From positions 26,516,199 to 26,580,198 of the forward strand of contig NC_045127.1 in assembly GCF_007655135.1 (NCBI RefSeq): DNA of 64,000 nucleotides, read 5' to 3'. The translations under genes and the position numbers were made by a program. The DNA is from Punica granatum. Lineage: Eukaryota > Streptophyta > Magnoliopsida > Myrtales > Lythraceae. The notes under the pieces are model-generated. The model was not told where the DNA came from and made no database searches. It saw nothing but the letters and a program-made list of their open reading frames with translations. Below are positions 10,596 to 22,080 of the stretch, in pieces. Within the stretch, counting starts at the first letter, position 1. Every line of letters begins with the position of its first letter.

Positions 10596-11792
10596 GAACT
10601 TGCGGTTCAAGAAATTAAACTCGCACGGGTTAGCAGACCCAGCAAGGTTTCAAGAGACACGAGCGAGGTTGCCTGGCGAACTTGCGGCGCAAGAAATTAA
10701 ACTCGCATCTGTTAGCAGACCCGCCAAGGTTGCAAGAGGCAGGAGCGAGGTGGCTCGGCGAACTTACGGTGCAAGAAAGTAAGCTCGCACAGGTTAGCAG
10801 ACCGGGCAAGGTTGCAAGAGGCACGAGCGAGGTGGCTCGGCGAACTTGCGGTGCAAGAAAGCTACCTCGCACGGATTAGCAAACCCGGTAAGGTTCCAAG
10901 AGGCACGAGCGAGGTGGCTCGGCGAACCTGCGGTGCAGGGAGGTTAGCTCGAACGGGTTAGCAGACCCGGCAAGGTTGCAAGAGGCACGAGCGAGGTGGT
11001 TCGGCGAACATGCGGTGCATGAAAGTTAGGTCGAACAGGTTAGCAGACCCGGCAAGGTTGCAAGAGGATCGAGCGAGGTGGCTCGGCGAACTTGCGGTGC
11101 ACGAAAGTAAACTCGCACGGGTTAGCAGACCCCGCAAGGTTGCAGGAGGCACGAGCGAGGTTGCCCGGCGAACTTGCGGCGCAAGAAATTAAACTCGCAT
11201 CGGCTAGCCTAGCCAGCAAGGTTGCAAGAGGCACGAGCGAGGTGGCTCGGCGAATTGCGAAGCAGGAAAGTATACTCGGACGGGCTAGCAGACCCGGCAA
11301 GGTTGCAAGTGGCACGAGCGAGGTGGCTCGGCAAACTTGCGGTGCAAGAAAGTAAGCTCGCACAAGTTAGCAGGGCGGGCAAGGTTGCAAGAGGCACGAG
11401 GGAGGTGGCTCGGCGAACTTGCGGTGCAAAAAAGCAACCTCGCACAATTTCGCAGACACAGCGAGGTTCCAAGAGGCACGAGCGAGGTGGCTCGCCGAAC
11501 TTGCGGTGCTGGAAAGTAATCTCGCACGGGTTAGCAGACCCGATAGGGTTCCAAGAGGCACGAACGAGATGGTTCTTGAACTTGCGGTGCAGGAAAGTAA
11601 ACTCGCACGGGTTACCAGACCCGGCATGGTTGCAAGAGGCACGAACGAGGTGGGTAGGCGAACTTGCGGAGGTCTGCAAGGTTGCAAGAGGCACGAGCGA
11701 GGTCGCTCGGCGAACTTGCGGTGTAAGATAGTAAACTCGCACGGGTTAGTAGACCCCGCAAGGTTGCAGGAGGCACGAGCGAGGTTGCTCGG
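10596..11792. repeat. HOR-A unit (15 monomers, 1,197 bp)
   Basis: Complete slot order 1-15 with truncated slot 14 at 11,660. It is very close to the flanking units. It shares with the next unit the CTAGCCTAG form of slot 8 and GCAGGGAGG in slot 5, so these two units are sister copies. Confidence 0.95.
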
Positions 11793-12990
11793 CGAACTTG
11801 CGGTTCAAGAAATTAAACTCGCACGGGTTAGCAGACCCAGCAAGGTTTCAAGAGACACGAGCGAGGTTGCCTGGCGAACTTGCGGCGCAAGAAATTAAAC
11901 TCGCATCTGTTAGCAGACCCGCCAAGGTTGCAAGAGGCAGGAGCGAGGTGGCTCGGCGAACTTACGGTGCAAGAAAGTAAGCTCGCACAGGTTAGCAGAC
12001 CGGGCAAGGTTGCAAGAGGCACGAGCGAGGTGGCTCGGCGAACTTGCGGTGCAAGAAAGCTACCTCGCACGGATTAGCAAACCGGCAAGGTTCCAAGAGG
12101 CACGAGCGAGGTGGCTCGGCGAACCTGCGGTGCAGGGAGGTTAGCTCGAACGGGTTAGCAGACCCGGCAAGGTTGCAAGAGGCACGAGCGAGGTGGTTCG
12201 GCGAACATGCGGTGCATGAAAGTTAGGTCGAACAGGTTAGCAGACCCGGCAAGGTTGCAAGAGGATCGAGCGAGGTGGCTCGGCGAACTTGCGGTGCACG
12301 AAAGTAAACTCGCACGGGTTAGCAGACCCCGCAAGGTTGCAGGAGGCACGAGCGAGGTTGCCCGGCGAACTTGCGGCGCAAGAAATTAAACTCGCATCGG
12401 CTAGCCTAGCCAGCAAGGTTGCAAGAGGCACGAGCGAGGTGGCTCGGCGAATTGCGAAGCAGGAAAGTATACTCGGACGGGCTAGCAGACCCGGCAAGGT
12501 TGCAAGTGGCACGAGCGAGGTGGCTCGGCAAACTTGCGGTGCAAGAAAGTAAGCTCGCACAAGTTAGCAGGCCGGGCAAGGTTGCAAGAGGCACGAGGGA
12601 GGTGGTTCGGCGAACTTGCGGTGCAAAAAAGCAACCTCGCACAATTTCGCAGACACAGCGAGGTTCCAAGAGGCACGAGCGAGGTGGCTCGCCGAACTTG
12701 CGGTGCTGGAAAGTAATCTCGCACGGGTTAGCAGACCCGATAGGGTTCCAAGAGGCACAAACGAGATGGTTCTTGAACTTGCGGTGCAGGAAATTAAACT
12801 CCCAGGGGTTACCAGACCCGGCATGGTTGCAAGAGGCACGAACGAGGTGGGTAGGCGAACTTGCGGAGGTCTGCAAGGTTGCAAGAGGCACGAGCGAGGT
12901 TGCTCGGCGAACTTGCGGTGTAAGAAAGTAAACTCGCACGGGTTAGTAGACCCCGCAAGGTTGCAGGAGGCACGAGCGAGGTGGCTCGGC
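11793..12990. repeat. HOR-A unit (15 monomers, 1,198 bp)
   Basis: Complete slot order 1-15, slot 14 at 12,857. Slot 15 runs directly into a slot-3 monomer at 12,991, so slots 1 and 2 of the following unit are missing. Confidence 0.94.
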
Positions 12991-13890
12991 GAACTTACGG
13001 TGCAAGAAAGTAAGCTCGCACAGGTTAGCAGACCGGGCAAGGTTGCAAGAGGCACGAGCGAGGTGGCTCGGCGAACTTGCGGTGCAAGAAAGCTACCTCG
13101 CACGGATTAGCAAACCCGGCAAGGTTCCAAGAGGCAGGAGCGAGGTGGCTCGGCGAACCTGCGGTGCAGGGAGGTTAGCTCGAACGGGTTAGCAGACCCG
13201 GCAAGGTTGCAAGAGGCACGAGCGAGGTGGTTCGGCGAACATGCGGTGCATGAAAGTTAGGTCGAACGGGTTAGCAGACCCGGCAAGGTTGCAAGAGGAT
13301 CGAGCGAGGTGGCTCGGCGAACTTGCGGTGCACGAAAGTAAACTCGCACTGGTTAGCAGACCCCGCAAGGTTGCAGGAGGCACGAGCGAGGTTGCCCGGC
13401 GAACTTGCGGCGCAAGAAATTAAACTCGCATCGGTTAGCAGAGCCAGCAAGGTTGCAAGAGGCACGAGCGAGGTGGCTCGGCGAATTGCGAAGCAGGAAA
13501 GTATAGTCGGACGGGCTAGCAGACCCGGCAAGGTTGCAAGAGGCACGAGCGAGGTGGCTCGGCAAACTTGCGGTGCAAGAAAGTAAGCTCGCACAAGTTA
13601 GCAGGCCGGGCAAGGTTGCAAGAGGCACGAGGGAGGTGGCTCGGCGAACTTGCGGTGCAAGAAAGCAACCTCGCACCGCTTAGCAGACACAGCGAGGTTC
13701 CAAGAGGCACGAGCGAGGTGGCTCGCCGAACTTGCTGTGCTGGAAAGTAATCTCGCACGGGTTAGCAGACCCGACAGGGTTCCAAGAGGCACGAACGAGA
13801 TGGTTCTTGAACTTGCGGTGCAGGAAAGTAAACTCGCACGGGTTACCAGACCCGGCATGGCTGCAAGAGGCACGAGCGAGATGGCTCAGC
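12991..13890. repeat. Partial HOR-A unit, slots 3-13
   Basis: Starts at slot 3 (GAACTTACGG) and runs in order to slot 13 (13,809). The end of slot 13 switches to GAGATGGCTCAGC, the form used in the divergent block that follows. Array 1 therefore ends inside a monomer, as expected for an exchange between misaligned monomers. Confidence 0.88.
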
Positions 13891-14330
13891 GAACTTGCGA
13901 TGCAAGAAAGTAAACTCGCACGGGTTTGTAAACCCGGCAAGATTGCAAGAGGCACGAGCGAGGTGACTCGGCGAACTTGCGTTGCAAGAAAGTAAACTCG
14001 CACGGGTTAGCAGACCCGTCAAGGTTGCAAGAGGCACGAGCGAGGTGGCTCGGAGAACACGCGGTGCAGGAAAGTAATCTAGCACGGATTAGCAAACCCG
14101 ACAAGGTTTCAAGAGGCACGAGCGAGGTGACTCGGCGAACTTGCGTTGCAAGAAAGTAAACTCGCACGGGTTAGCAGACCCGTCAAGGTTGCAAGAGGCA
14201 CGAGCGAGGTGGCTCGGAGAACATGCGGTGCAGAAAAGTAAGCTCGCACGGGTTAGCAGACCCGGCAAGGTTGCAAGAGGCACGAGCGAGTTGGCTCCGC
14301 GAACTTGCGATGCAGGAAAGTAAACTCGCA

Positions 14331-14346
14331 CGGGTTTGCAAACCCG
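14331..14346. other. 16-bp perfect palindrome at dyad 2
   Basis: CGGGTTTGCAAACCCG reads the same on both strands, so here dyad 2 (normally five paired bases around six unpaired) is fully self-complementary. A near-copy at 13,921-13,936 has arms CGGGTTT/AAACCCG around a two-base centre, and several neighbours with GGGTTAGCAAACCC pair six bases. Extended dyad 2 is a local trait of the 13.9-16.2 kb block. Confidence 0.9.
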
Positions 14347-15267
14347 GCAATATTGCAAGAGGCACGAGCGAGATGGCTAGGCGAAATTGCGATGCAAGAA
14401 AGTAAGCTCGCAAGGATTAGCAGACCCGGAAAGGTTGCAAGAGGCATGAGGGAGGTGGCTCAACGAAGTTGCGGTGCAGGAAAGTAATCTCGCACGGATT
14501 AGCAAACCCGACAAGGTTTCAAAAGGCACGAGCGAGGTGACTCGGCGAACTTGCGTTGCAAGAAAGTAAACTCGCACGGGTTAGCAGACCCGTCAAGGTT
14601 GCAAGAGGCACGAGCGAGGTGGCTCGGAGAACATGCGGTGCAGAAAAGTAAGCTCGCACGGGTTAGCAGACCCGGCAAGGTTGCAAGAGGCACGAGCGAG
14701 ATGGCTAGGCGAAATTGCGATGCAAGAAAGTAAGCTCGCACGGATTAGCAGACCCGACAACGTTGCAAGAGGCACGAGCGAGGTGGCACGGCGAACTTAA
14801 GGTGCAGGAAAGTAAGCTCGCACGGGGTTAGCATACCCGGGAAGGCTGCTAGAGGCACGAGCAAGGTGGCTCAGCGAACTTGCGATGCAGGAAAGTAAAC
14901 TCGCACGGGTTAGCAAACCCGGCAAGATTGCAAGAGGCATGAGAGAGATGGCTAGGCGAAATTGCGATACAAGAAAGTAAGCTCGCAAGGATTAGCAGAC
15001 CCGGAAAGGTTGCAAGAGGCATGAGGGAGGTGGCTCAACGAACTTACGGTGCCGGAAAGTAATCTCGCACGGATTAGCAAACCCGACGAGGTTGCAAGAG
15101 GCACGAGCGAGGTGACTCGGCGAACTTGCGTTGCAAGAAAGTAAACTCGCACGGGTTAGCAGACCCGGCGAGGTTGCAGGAGGTACGAGCGAGTTGGCTC
15201 GGCGAACTTGCGATGCAGGAAATTAATCTCGCACGGGTTAGCAGACCCGACAAGGTTGCAAGAGGCA

Positions 15268-15283
15268 CGAGCGAGGTGGCTCG
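15268..15283. other. Dyad 3, consensus form
   Basis: Arms CGAGC and GCTCG flank GAGGTG at monomer positions 65-80. This dyad lies five bases before dyad 1 of the next monomer. The variant at 5,316-5,331 (CGAAC/GTTCG) changes both members of one pair. Confidence 0.85.
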
Positions 15284-15315
15284 GCGAACTTGCGGTGCAG
15301 GAAAGTAAGCTCGCA

Positions 15316-15331
15316 CGGGTTAGCAGACCCG
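15316..15331. other. Dyad 2, consensus form
   Basis: Arms CGGGT and ACCCG flank TAGCAG at monomer positions 31-46. It is the most variable of the three dyads; many slots break one or more pairs. Confidence 0.82.
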
Positions 15332-16187
15332 GCAAGGTTGCAAGAGGCACGAGCGAGTTGGCTCGGCGAACTTGCGCTGCAGGAAAGTAATCTCGTACGG
15401 GTTAGCAGACCCAGCAAGGTTGCAAGAGGCACGAGCAAGGTGGCTCGGAGAACATATGGTGCAGAAAAATAAGCTCGCACGGGTTAGCGGACCCGGCAAG
15501 GTTGCAAGAGGCACGAGCGAGTTGGCTCGGCGAACATGCGGTTGAAGAAATAAAACTCGCACGGGTTAGCAGACCCGGTAACGTTGCAAGAGGCACGAGC
15601 GAGGTGGCTCGGCGAACTTGCGGTGCAGGAAAGTAAGCTCGCACGGGTTAGCAGACCCGGCAAGGTTGCAAGAGGCACGAGCGAGTTGGCTCGGCGAACT
15701 TGCGCTGCAGGAAAGTAAACTCGCACGGGTTAGCACACCCAGCAATGTTGCTAGAGGCACGAGCGAGTTGGCTCGGCGAACATATGGTGCAGAAAAATAA
15801 GCTCGCACGGGTTAGCAGACCCGTCAAGGTTGCAAGAGGCACGAGCGAGGTGGCTCGGCGAACATGCGGTTGAAGAAATAAAACTCGCACGGGTTAGCAG
15901 ACCCGGTAACGTTGCAAGAGGCACGAGCGTGGTGGCACGGCGAACTTAAGGTGCAGGAAAGTAAGCTCGCACGGGTTAGCATACCCGGGAAGGCTGCTAG
16001 AGGCACGAGCAAGGTGGCTCAGCGAACTTGCGATGCAGGAAAGTAAACTCGCACGGGTTAGCAAACCCGGCAAGATTGCAAGAGGCTCGAGCGAGATGGC
16101 TAGGCGAACTTGCGATGCAAGAAAGTAAACTCGCACGGGTTAGCAGACCCGGCAAGGTTGCAAGAGGCACGAGCGAGGTGGTTCGGC

Positions 16188-16975
16188 GAACATGCGGTGC
16201 ATGAAAAGTAGGTCAAACGGGTTAGCAGACCCGGCAAGGTTGCAAGAGGATCGAGCGAGGTGGCTCGGCGAACTTGCGGTGCACGAAAGTAAACTCGCAC
16301 GGGTTAGAAGACCCCGCAAGGTTGCAAGAGGCACGAGCGAGGTTGCCCGGCGAACTTGCGGCGCAAGAAATTAAACTCGCATCGGTTAGCCGAACCAGCA
16401 AGGTTGCAAGAGGCACGAGCGAGGTGCCTCGGCGAATTGCGAAGCAGGAAAGTATACTCGGACGGGCTAGCAGACCCGGCAAGGTTGCAAGAGGCACGAG
16501 AGAGGTGGCTCGGCGAACTGGCAGTGCAAGAAAGTAAGCTCGCACAAGTTAGCAGACCGGGCAAGGTTGCAAGAGGCACGAGGGAGGTGGCTCGGTGAAC
16601 TTGCGGTGCAAGAAAGCAACCTCGCACAGCTTAGCAGACACAACGAGGTTCCAATAGGCACGAGCGAGGTGGCTCGCCGAACTTGCTGTGCTGGAAAGTA
16701 ATCTCGCACGGGTTAGCAGACCCGATAGGGTTCCAAGAGGCACGAACGAGATGGTTCTTGAACTTGCGGTGCAGGAAAGTAAACTCGCACGGGTTACCAG
16801 ACCCGGCATGGTTGCAAGAGGCACGAACGAGGTGGGTAGGCGAACTTGCGGAGGTCTGCAAGGTTGCAAGAGGCACGAGCGAGGTCGCTCGGCGAACTTG
16901 CGGTGTAAGAAAGTAAACTCGCACGGGTTAGTAGACCCCGCAAGGTTGCAGGAGGCACGAGCGAGGTTGCTCGGC
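16188..16975. repeat. Partial HOR-A unit, slots 6-15
   Basis: Starts at slot 6 (GAACATGCGGTGCATG) and runs in order through slot 14 (16,842) to slot 15 (16,894). A similar slots 6-15 fragment occurs at 56,469-57,255 (788 and 787 bp), 40 kb away and in a different context. Confidence 0.9.
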
Positions 16976-18174
16976 GAACTTGCGGTTCAAGAAATTAAAC
17001 TCGCACGGGTTAGCAGACCCAGCAAGGTTTCAAGAGGCACGAGCGAGGTTGCCTGGCGAACTTGCGGCGCAAGAAATTAAACTCGCATCTGTTAGCAGAC
17101 CCGCCAAGGTTGCAAGAGGCAGGAGCGAGGTGGCTCGGCGAACTTACGGTGCAAGAAAGTAAGCTCGCACAGGTTAGCAGACCGGGCAAGGTTGCAAGAG
17201 GCACGAGCGAGGTGGCTCGGCGAACTTGCGGTGCAAGAAAGCTACCTCGCACGGATTAGCAAACCCGGCAAGGTTCCAAGAGGCACGAGCGAGGTGGCTC
17301 GGCGAACCTGCGGTGCAGGAAGGTTAGCTCGAACGGGGTTAGCAGACCCGGCAAGGTTGCAAGAGGCACGAGCGAGGTGGTTCGGCGAACATGCGGTGCA
17401 TGAAAGTTAGGTCGAACAGGTTAGCAGACCCGGCAAGGTTGCAAGAGGATAGAGCGAGGTGGCTCGGCGAACTTGCGGTGCACGAAAGTAAACTCGCACG
17501 GGTTAGCAGACCCCGCAAGGTTGCAGGAGGCACGAGCGAGGTTGCCCGGCGAACTTGCGGCGCAAGAAATTAAACTCGCATCGGCTAGCCGAGCCAGCAA
17601 GGTTGCAAGAGGCACGAGCGAGGTGGCTCGGCGAATTGCGAAGCAGGAAAGTATACTCGGACGGGCTAGCAGACCCGGCAAGGTTGCAAGTGGCACGAGC
17701 GAGGTGGCTCGGCGAACTTGCGTTGCAAGAAAGTTAGCTCGCACAAGTTAGCAGGCCGGGCAAGGTTGCAAGAGGCACGAGGGAGGTGGCTCGGCGAACT
17801 TGCGGTGCAAAAAAGCAACCTCGCACAATTTCGCAGACACAGCGAGGTTGCAAGAGGCACTAGCGAGGTGGCTCGCCGAACTTGCGGTGCTGGAAAGTAA
17901 TCTCGCACGGGTTAGCAGACACGATAGGGTTCCAAGAGGCACGAACGAGATGGTTCTTGAACTTGCGATGCAGGAAAGTAAACTCGCACGGGTTACCAGA
18001 CCCGGCATGGTTGCAAGAGGCACGAACGAGGTGGGTAGGCGAACTTGCGGAGGTCTGCAAGGTTGCAAGAGGCACGAGCGAGGTCGCTCGGCGAACTGGC
18101 GGTGTAAGAAAGTAAACTCGCACGGGTTAGTAGACCCCGCAAGGTTGCAGGAGGCACGAGCGAGGTTGCTCGGC
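16976..18174. repeat. HOR-A unit (15 monomers, 1,199 bp)
   Basis: Complete slot order, with 83-bp slot 5, the perfect palindrome in slot 8 (17,581) and slot 14 at 18,041. Confidence 0.95.
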
Positions 18175-19371
18175 GAACTTGCGGTGCAAGAAATTAAACT
18201 CGCACGGGTTTGCAGACCCAGCAAGGTTGCAAGAGGCACGAGCGAGGTTGCCTGGCGATCTTGCGGCGCAAGAAATTAAACTCGCATCTGTTAGCAGACC
18301 CGCCAAGGTTGCAAGAGGCAGGAGCGAGGTGGCTCGGCGAACTTACGGTGCAAGAAAGTAAGCACACAGGTTAGCAGACCGGGCAAGGTTGCAAGAGGCA
18401 CGAGCGAGGTGGCTCGGCGAACTTGCGGTGCAAGAAAGCTACCTCGCACGGATTAGCAAACCCGGCAAGGTTCCAAGAGGCACGAGCGAGGTGGCTCGGC
18501 GAACCTGCGGTGCAGGAAGGTTAGCTCGAACGGGGTTAGCAGACCCGGCAAGGTTGCAAGAGGCACGAGCGAGGTGGTTCGGCGAACATGCGGTGCATGA
18601 AAGTTAGGTCGAACAGGTTAGCAGACCCGGCAAGGTTGCAAGAGGATAAAGCGAGGTGGCTCGGCGAACTTGCGGTGCACGAAAGTAAACTCGCACGGGT
18701 TAGCAGACCCCGCAAGGTTGCAGGAGGCACGAGCGAGGTTGCCCGGCGAACTTGCGGCGCAAGAAATTAAACTCGCATCGGCTAGCCGAGCCAGCAAGGT
18801 TGCAAGAGGCACGAGCGAGGTGGCTCGGCGAATTGCGAAGCAGGAAAGTATACTCGGACGGGCTAGCAGACCCGGCAAGGTTGCAAGTGGCACGAGCGAG
18901 GTGGCTCGGCGAACTTGCGTTGCAAGAAAGTTAGCTCGCACAAGTTAGCAGGCCGGGCAAGGTTGCAAGAGGCACGAGGGAGGTGGCTCGGCGAACTTGC
19001 GGTGCAAAAAAGCAACCTCGCACAATTTCGCAGACACAGCGAGGTTGCAAGAGGCACTAGCGAGGTGGCTCGCCGAACTTGCGGTGCTGAAAAGTAATCT
19101 CGCACGGGTTAGCAGACACGATAGGGTTCCAAGAGGCACGAACGAGATGGTTCTTGAACTTGCGATGCAGGAAAGTAAACTCGCACGGGTTACCAGACCC
19201 GGCATGGTTGCAAGAGGCACGAACGAGGTGGGTAGGCGAACTTGCGGAGGTCTGCAAGGTTGCAAGAGGCACGAGCGAGGTCGCTCGGCGAACTGGCGGT
19301 GTAAGAAAGTAAACTCGCACGGGTTAGTAGACCCCGCAAGGTTGCAGGAGGCACGAGCGAGGTTGCTCGGC
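18175..19371. repeat. HOR-A unit (15 monomers, 1,197 bp)
   Basis: Nearly identical to the preceding unit. Shared private marks include GGCACTAGCGAGG in slot 11, CAGACACGATAGGG in slot 12 and GGCGATCTTGCGG at slot 2. A small deletion (GTAAGCACACAGG) near 18,358 distinguishes it. Confidence 0.95.
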
Positions 19372-20644
19372 GAACTTGCGGTGCAAGAAATTAAACTCGC
19401 ACGGGTTTGCAGACCCAGCAAGGTTGCAAGAGGCACGAGCGAGGTTGCCTGGCGATCTTGCGGCGCAAGAAATTAAACTCGCATCTGTTAGCAGACCCGC
19501 CAAGGTTGCAAGAGGCAGGAGCGAGGTGGCTCGGCGAACTTACGGTGCAAGAAAGTAAGCTCGCACAGGTTAGCAGACCGGGCAAGGTTGCAAGAGGCAC
19601 GAGCGAGGTGGCTCGGCGAACTTGCGGTGCAAGAAAGCTACCTCGCACGGATTAGCAAACCAGGCAAGGTTCCAAGAGGCACGAGCGAGGTGGCTCGGCG
19701 AACCTGCGGTGCAGGAAGGTTAGCTCGAACGGGGTTAGCAGACCCGGCAAGGTTGCAAGAGGCACGAGCGAGGTGGTTCGGCGAACATGCGGTGCATGAA
19801 AGTTAGGTCGAACAGGTTAGCAGACCCGGCAAGGTTGCAAGAGGATCGAGCGAGGTGGCTCGGCGAACTTGCGGTGCACGAAAGTAAACTCGCACGGGTT
19901 AGCAGACCCCGCAAGGTTGCAGGAGGCACGAGCGAGGTTGCCCGGCGAACTTGCGGCGCAAGAAATTAAACTCGCATCGGCTAGCCGAGCCAGCAAGGTT
20001 GCAAGAGGCACGAGCGAGGTGGCTCGGCGAATTGCGAAGCAGGAAAGTATACTCGGACGGGCTAGCAGACCCGGCAAGGTTGCAAGAGGCACGAGCGAGG
20101 TGGCTCGGCGAATTGCGAAGCAGGAAAGTATACTCGGACGGGCTAACAGACCCGGCAAGGTTGCAAGAGGCACGAGCGAGGTGGCTCGGCGAACTGGCGG
20201 TGCAAGAAAGTAAGCTCGCACAAGTTAGCAGACCGGGCAAGGTTGCAAGAGGCACGAGGGAGGTGGCTCGGCGAACTTGCGGTGCAAGAAAGCAACCTCG
20301 CACAGCTTAGCTGACACAGCGAGGATCCAAGAGGCACGAGCGAGGTGGCTCGCCGAACTTGCTGTGCTGGAAAGTAATCTCGCACGGGTTAGCAGACCCG
20401 ATAGGGTTCCAAGAGGCACGAACGAGATGGTTCTTGAACTTGCGGTGCAGGAAAGTAAACTCGCACGGGTTACCAAACCCGGCATGGTTGCAAGAGGCAC
20501 GAACGAGGTGGGTAGGCGAACTTGCGGAGGTCTGCAAGGAGGCACGAGCGAGGTCGCTCGGCGAACTTGCGGTGTAAGAAAGTAAACTCGCACGGGTTAG
20601 TAGACCCTACAAGGTTGCAGGAGGCACGAGCGAGGTTGCTCGGC
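19372..20644. repeat. HOR-A unit with duplicated slot 9 (1,273 bp)
   Basis: Slots 1-15 are present, but the 81-bp slot 9 (GAATTGCGAAGCAGG) occurs twice in tandem, at about 20,035 and 20,116. Slot 14 (20,518) is the shortened 45-bp form. The length fits: 1,199 + 81 - 7 = 1,273. Confidence 0.93.
20518..20562. repeat. 45-bp doubly truncated monomer, first copy
   Basis: Derived from the 52-bp slot-14 monomer by a further 7-bp loss, so that GGTCTGCAAGG runs straight into AGGCACGAG. The deletion lies between the GCAAG of TCTGCAAGG and a second GCAAG, which suggests slippage or pairing of short direct repeats. Five copies start at 20518, 21218, 31534, 32236 and 37468. Confidence 0.93.
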
Positions 20645-21344
20645 GAACTTGCGGTGCAAGAAATTAAACTCGCACGGGTTAGCAGACCCAGCAAGGTTGC
20701 AAGGGGCACGAGCGAGGTCGCCTGGCGAACTTGCGGCGCAAGAAATTAAACTCGCATCTGTTAGCAGACCCGCCAAGGTTGCAAGAGGCAGGAGCGAGGT
20801 GGCTCGGCGAACTTACGGTGCAAGAAAGTAAGCTCGCACAGGTTAGCAGACCGGGCAAGGTTGCAAGAGGCACGAGCGAGTTGGCTCGGCGAACCTGCGG
20901 TGCAGGAAGGTTAGCTCGAACGGGTTAGCAGACCCGGCAAGGTTGCAAGAGGCACGAGCGAGGTGGTTCGACGAACTTGCGGTGCAAGAAAGCAACCTCG
21001 CACAGCTTAGCTGACACAGCGAGGTTCCAAGAGGCACGAGCGAGGTGGCTCGCCGAACTTGCTGTGCTGGAAAGTAATCTCGCACGGGTTAGCAGACCCG
21101 ATAGGGTTCCAAGAGGCACGAACGAGATGGTTCTTGAACTTGCGGTGCAGGAAAGTAAACTCGCACGGGTTACCAAACCCGGCATGGTTGCAAGAGGCAC
21201 GAACGAGGTGGGTAGGCGAACTTGCGGAGGTCTGCAAGGAGGCACGAGCGAGGTCGCTCGGCGAACTTGCGGTGTAAGAAAGTAAACTCGCACGGGTTAG
21301 TAGACCCCACAAGGTTGTAGGAGGCACGAGCGAGGTTGCTCGGC
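20645..21344. repeat. Contracted HOR-A unit, nine monomers (700 bp)
   Basis: Order is slots 1, 2, 3, 5, 11, 12, 13, 14 (45 bp), 15. Slots 4 and 6-10 are missing. The lengths add to exactly 700. The same arrangement recurs at 31,661-32,361. Confidence 0.92.
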
Positions 21345-22080
21345 GAACTTGCGGGCAAGAAATTAAACTCGCACGGGTTAGCAGACCCAGCAAGGTTGCA
21401 AGAGGCACGAGCGAGGTCGCCTGGCGAACTTGCGGCGCAAGAAATTAAACTCGCATCTGTTAGCAGACCGGCCAAGGTTGCAAGAGGCAGGAGCGAGGTG
21501 GCTCGGCGAACTTACGGTGCAAGAAAGTAAGCTCGCACAGGTTAGCAGATCGGGCAAGGTTGCAAGAGGCACGAGCGAGGTGGCACGGCGAACCTGCGGT
21601 GCAGGAAGGTTAGCTCGAACGGGTTAGCAGACCCGGCAAGGTTGCAAGAGGCACGAGCGAGGTGGTTCGGCGAACATGCGGTGCATGAAAGTTAGGTCGA
21701 ACAGGTTAGCAGACCCGGCAAGGTTGCAAGAGGATCGAGCGAGGTGGCTCGACGAACTTGCGGTGCACGAAAGTAAACTCGCACGGGTTAGCAGACCCCG
21801 CAAGGTTGCAGGAGGCACGAGCGAGGTTGCCCGGCGAACTTGCGGCGCAAGAAATTAAACTCGCATCGGCTAGCCGAGCCAGCAAGGTTGCAAGAGGCAC
21901 GAGCGAGGTGGCTCGGCGAATTGCGAAGCAGGAAAGTATACTCGGACAGGCTAGCAGACCCGGCAAGGTTGCAAGAGGCACGAGCGAGGTGGCTCGGCAA
22001 ACTTGCGGTGCAAGAAAGTAAGCTCGCACAAGTTAGCAGGCCGGGCAAGGTTGCAAGAGGCACGAGGGAGGTGGCTCGGC
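21345..22080. repeat. Contracted HOR-A unit, nine monomers (736 bp)
   Basis: Order is slots 1, 2, 3, 5, 6, 7, 8, 9, 10; slot 4 and slots 11-15 are missing. Slot 10 is followed directly by slot 1. Private marks GGCTCGACGAAC and CGGACAGGCTAGC reappear at about 28,712 and 28,907, offset 6,963. Confidence 0.92.

Larger units (their letters stand above)
13891..16187. repeat. Divergent block between the two HOR-A arrays
   Basis: About 28 monomers without HOR-A order or truncated monomers. Typical variants are GAACTTGCGATGCAAG, GATGGCTAGGCGAAATTGCG, GGTTTGCAAACCC, ACATATGGTGCAG and GAACTTAAGGTGCAGG. Internal near-copies occur at 164, 328 and 410 bp spacing; for example, 15,290-15,472 matches 15,618-15,800 at 328 bp (four monomers). 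The block begins inside a slot-13 monomer and ends at a slot-6 monomer. Confidence 0.88.

Noticed and set aside
13891..16187. Divergent block as a transposon insertion
   Set aside because: It is still composed of 82-bp monomers in the same orientation, with no terminal repeats or coding sequence.
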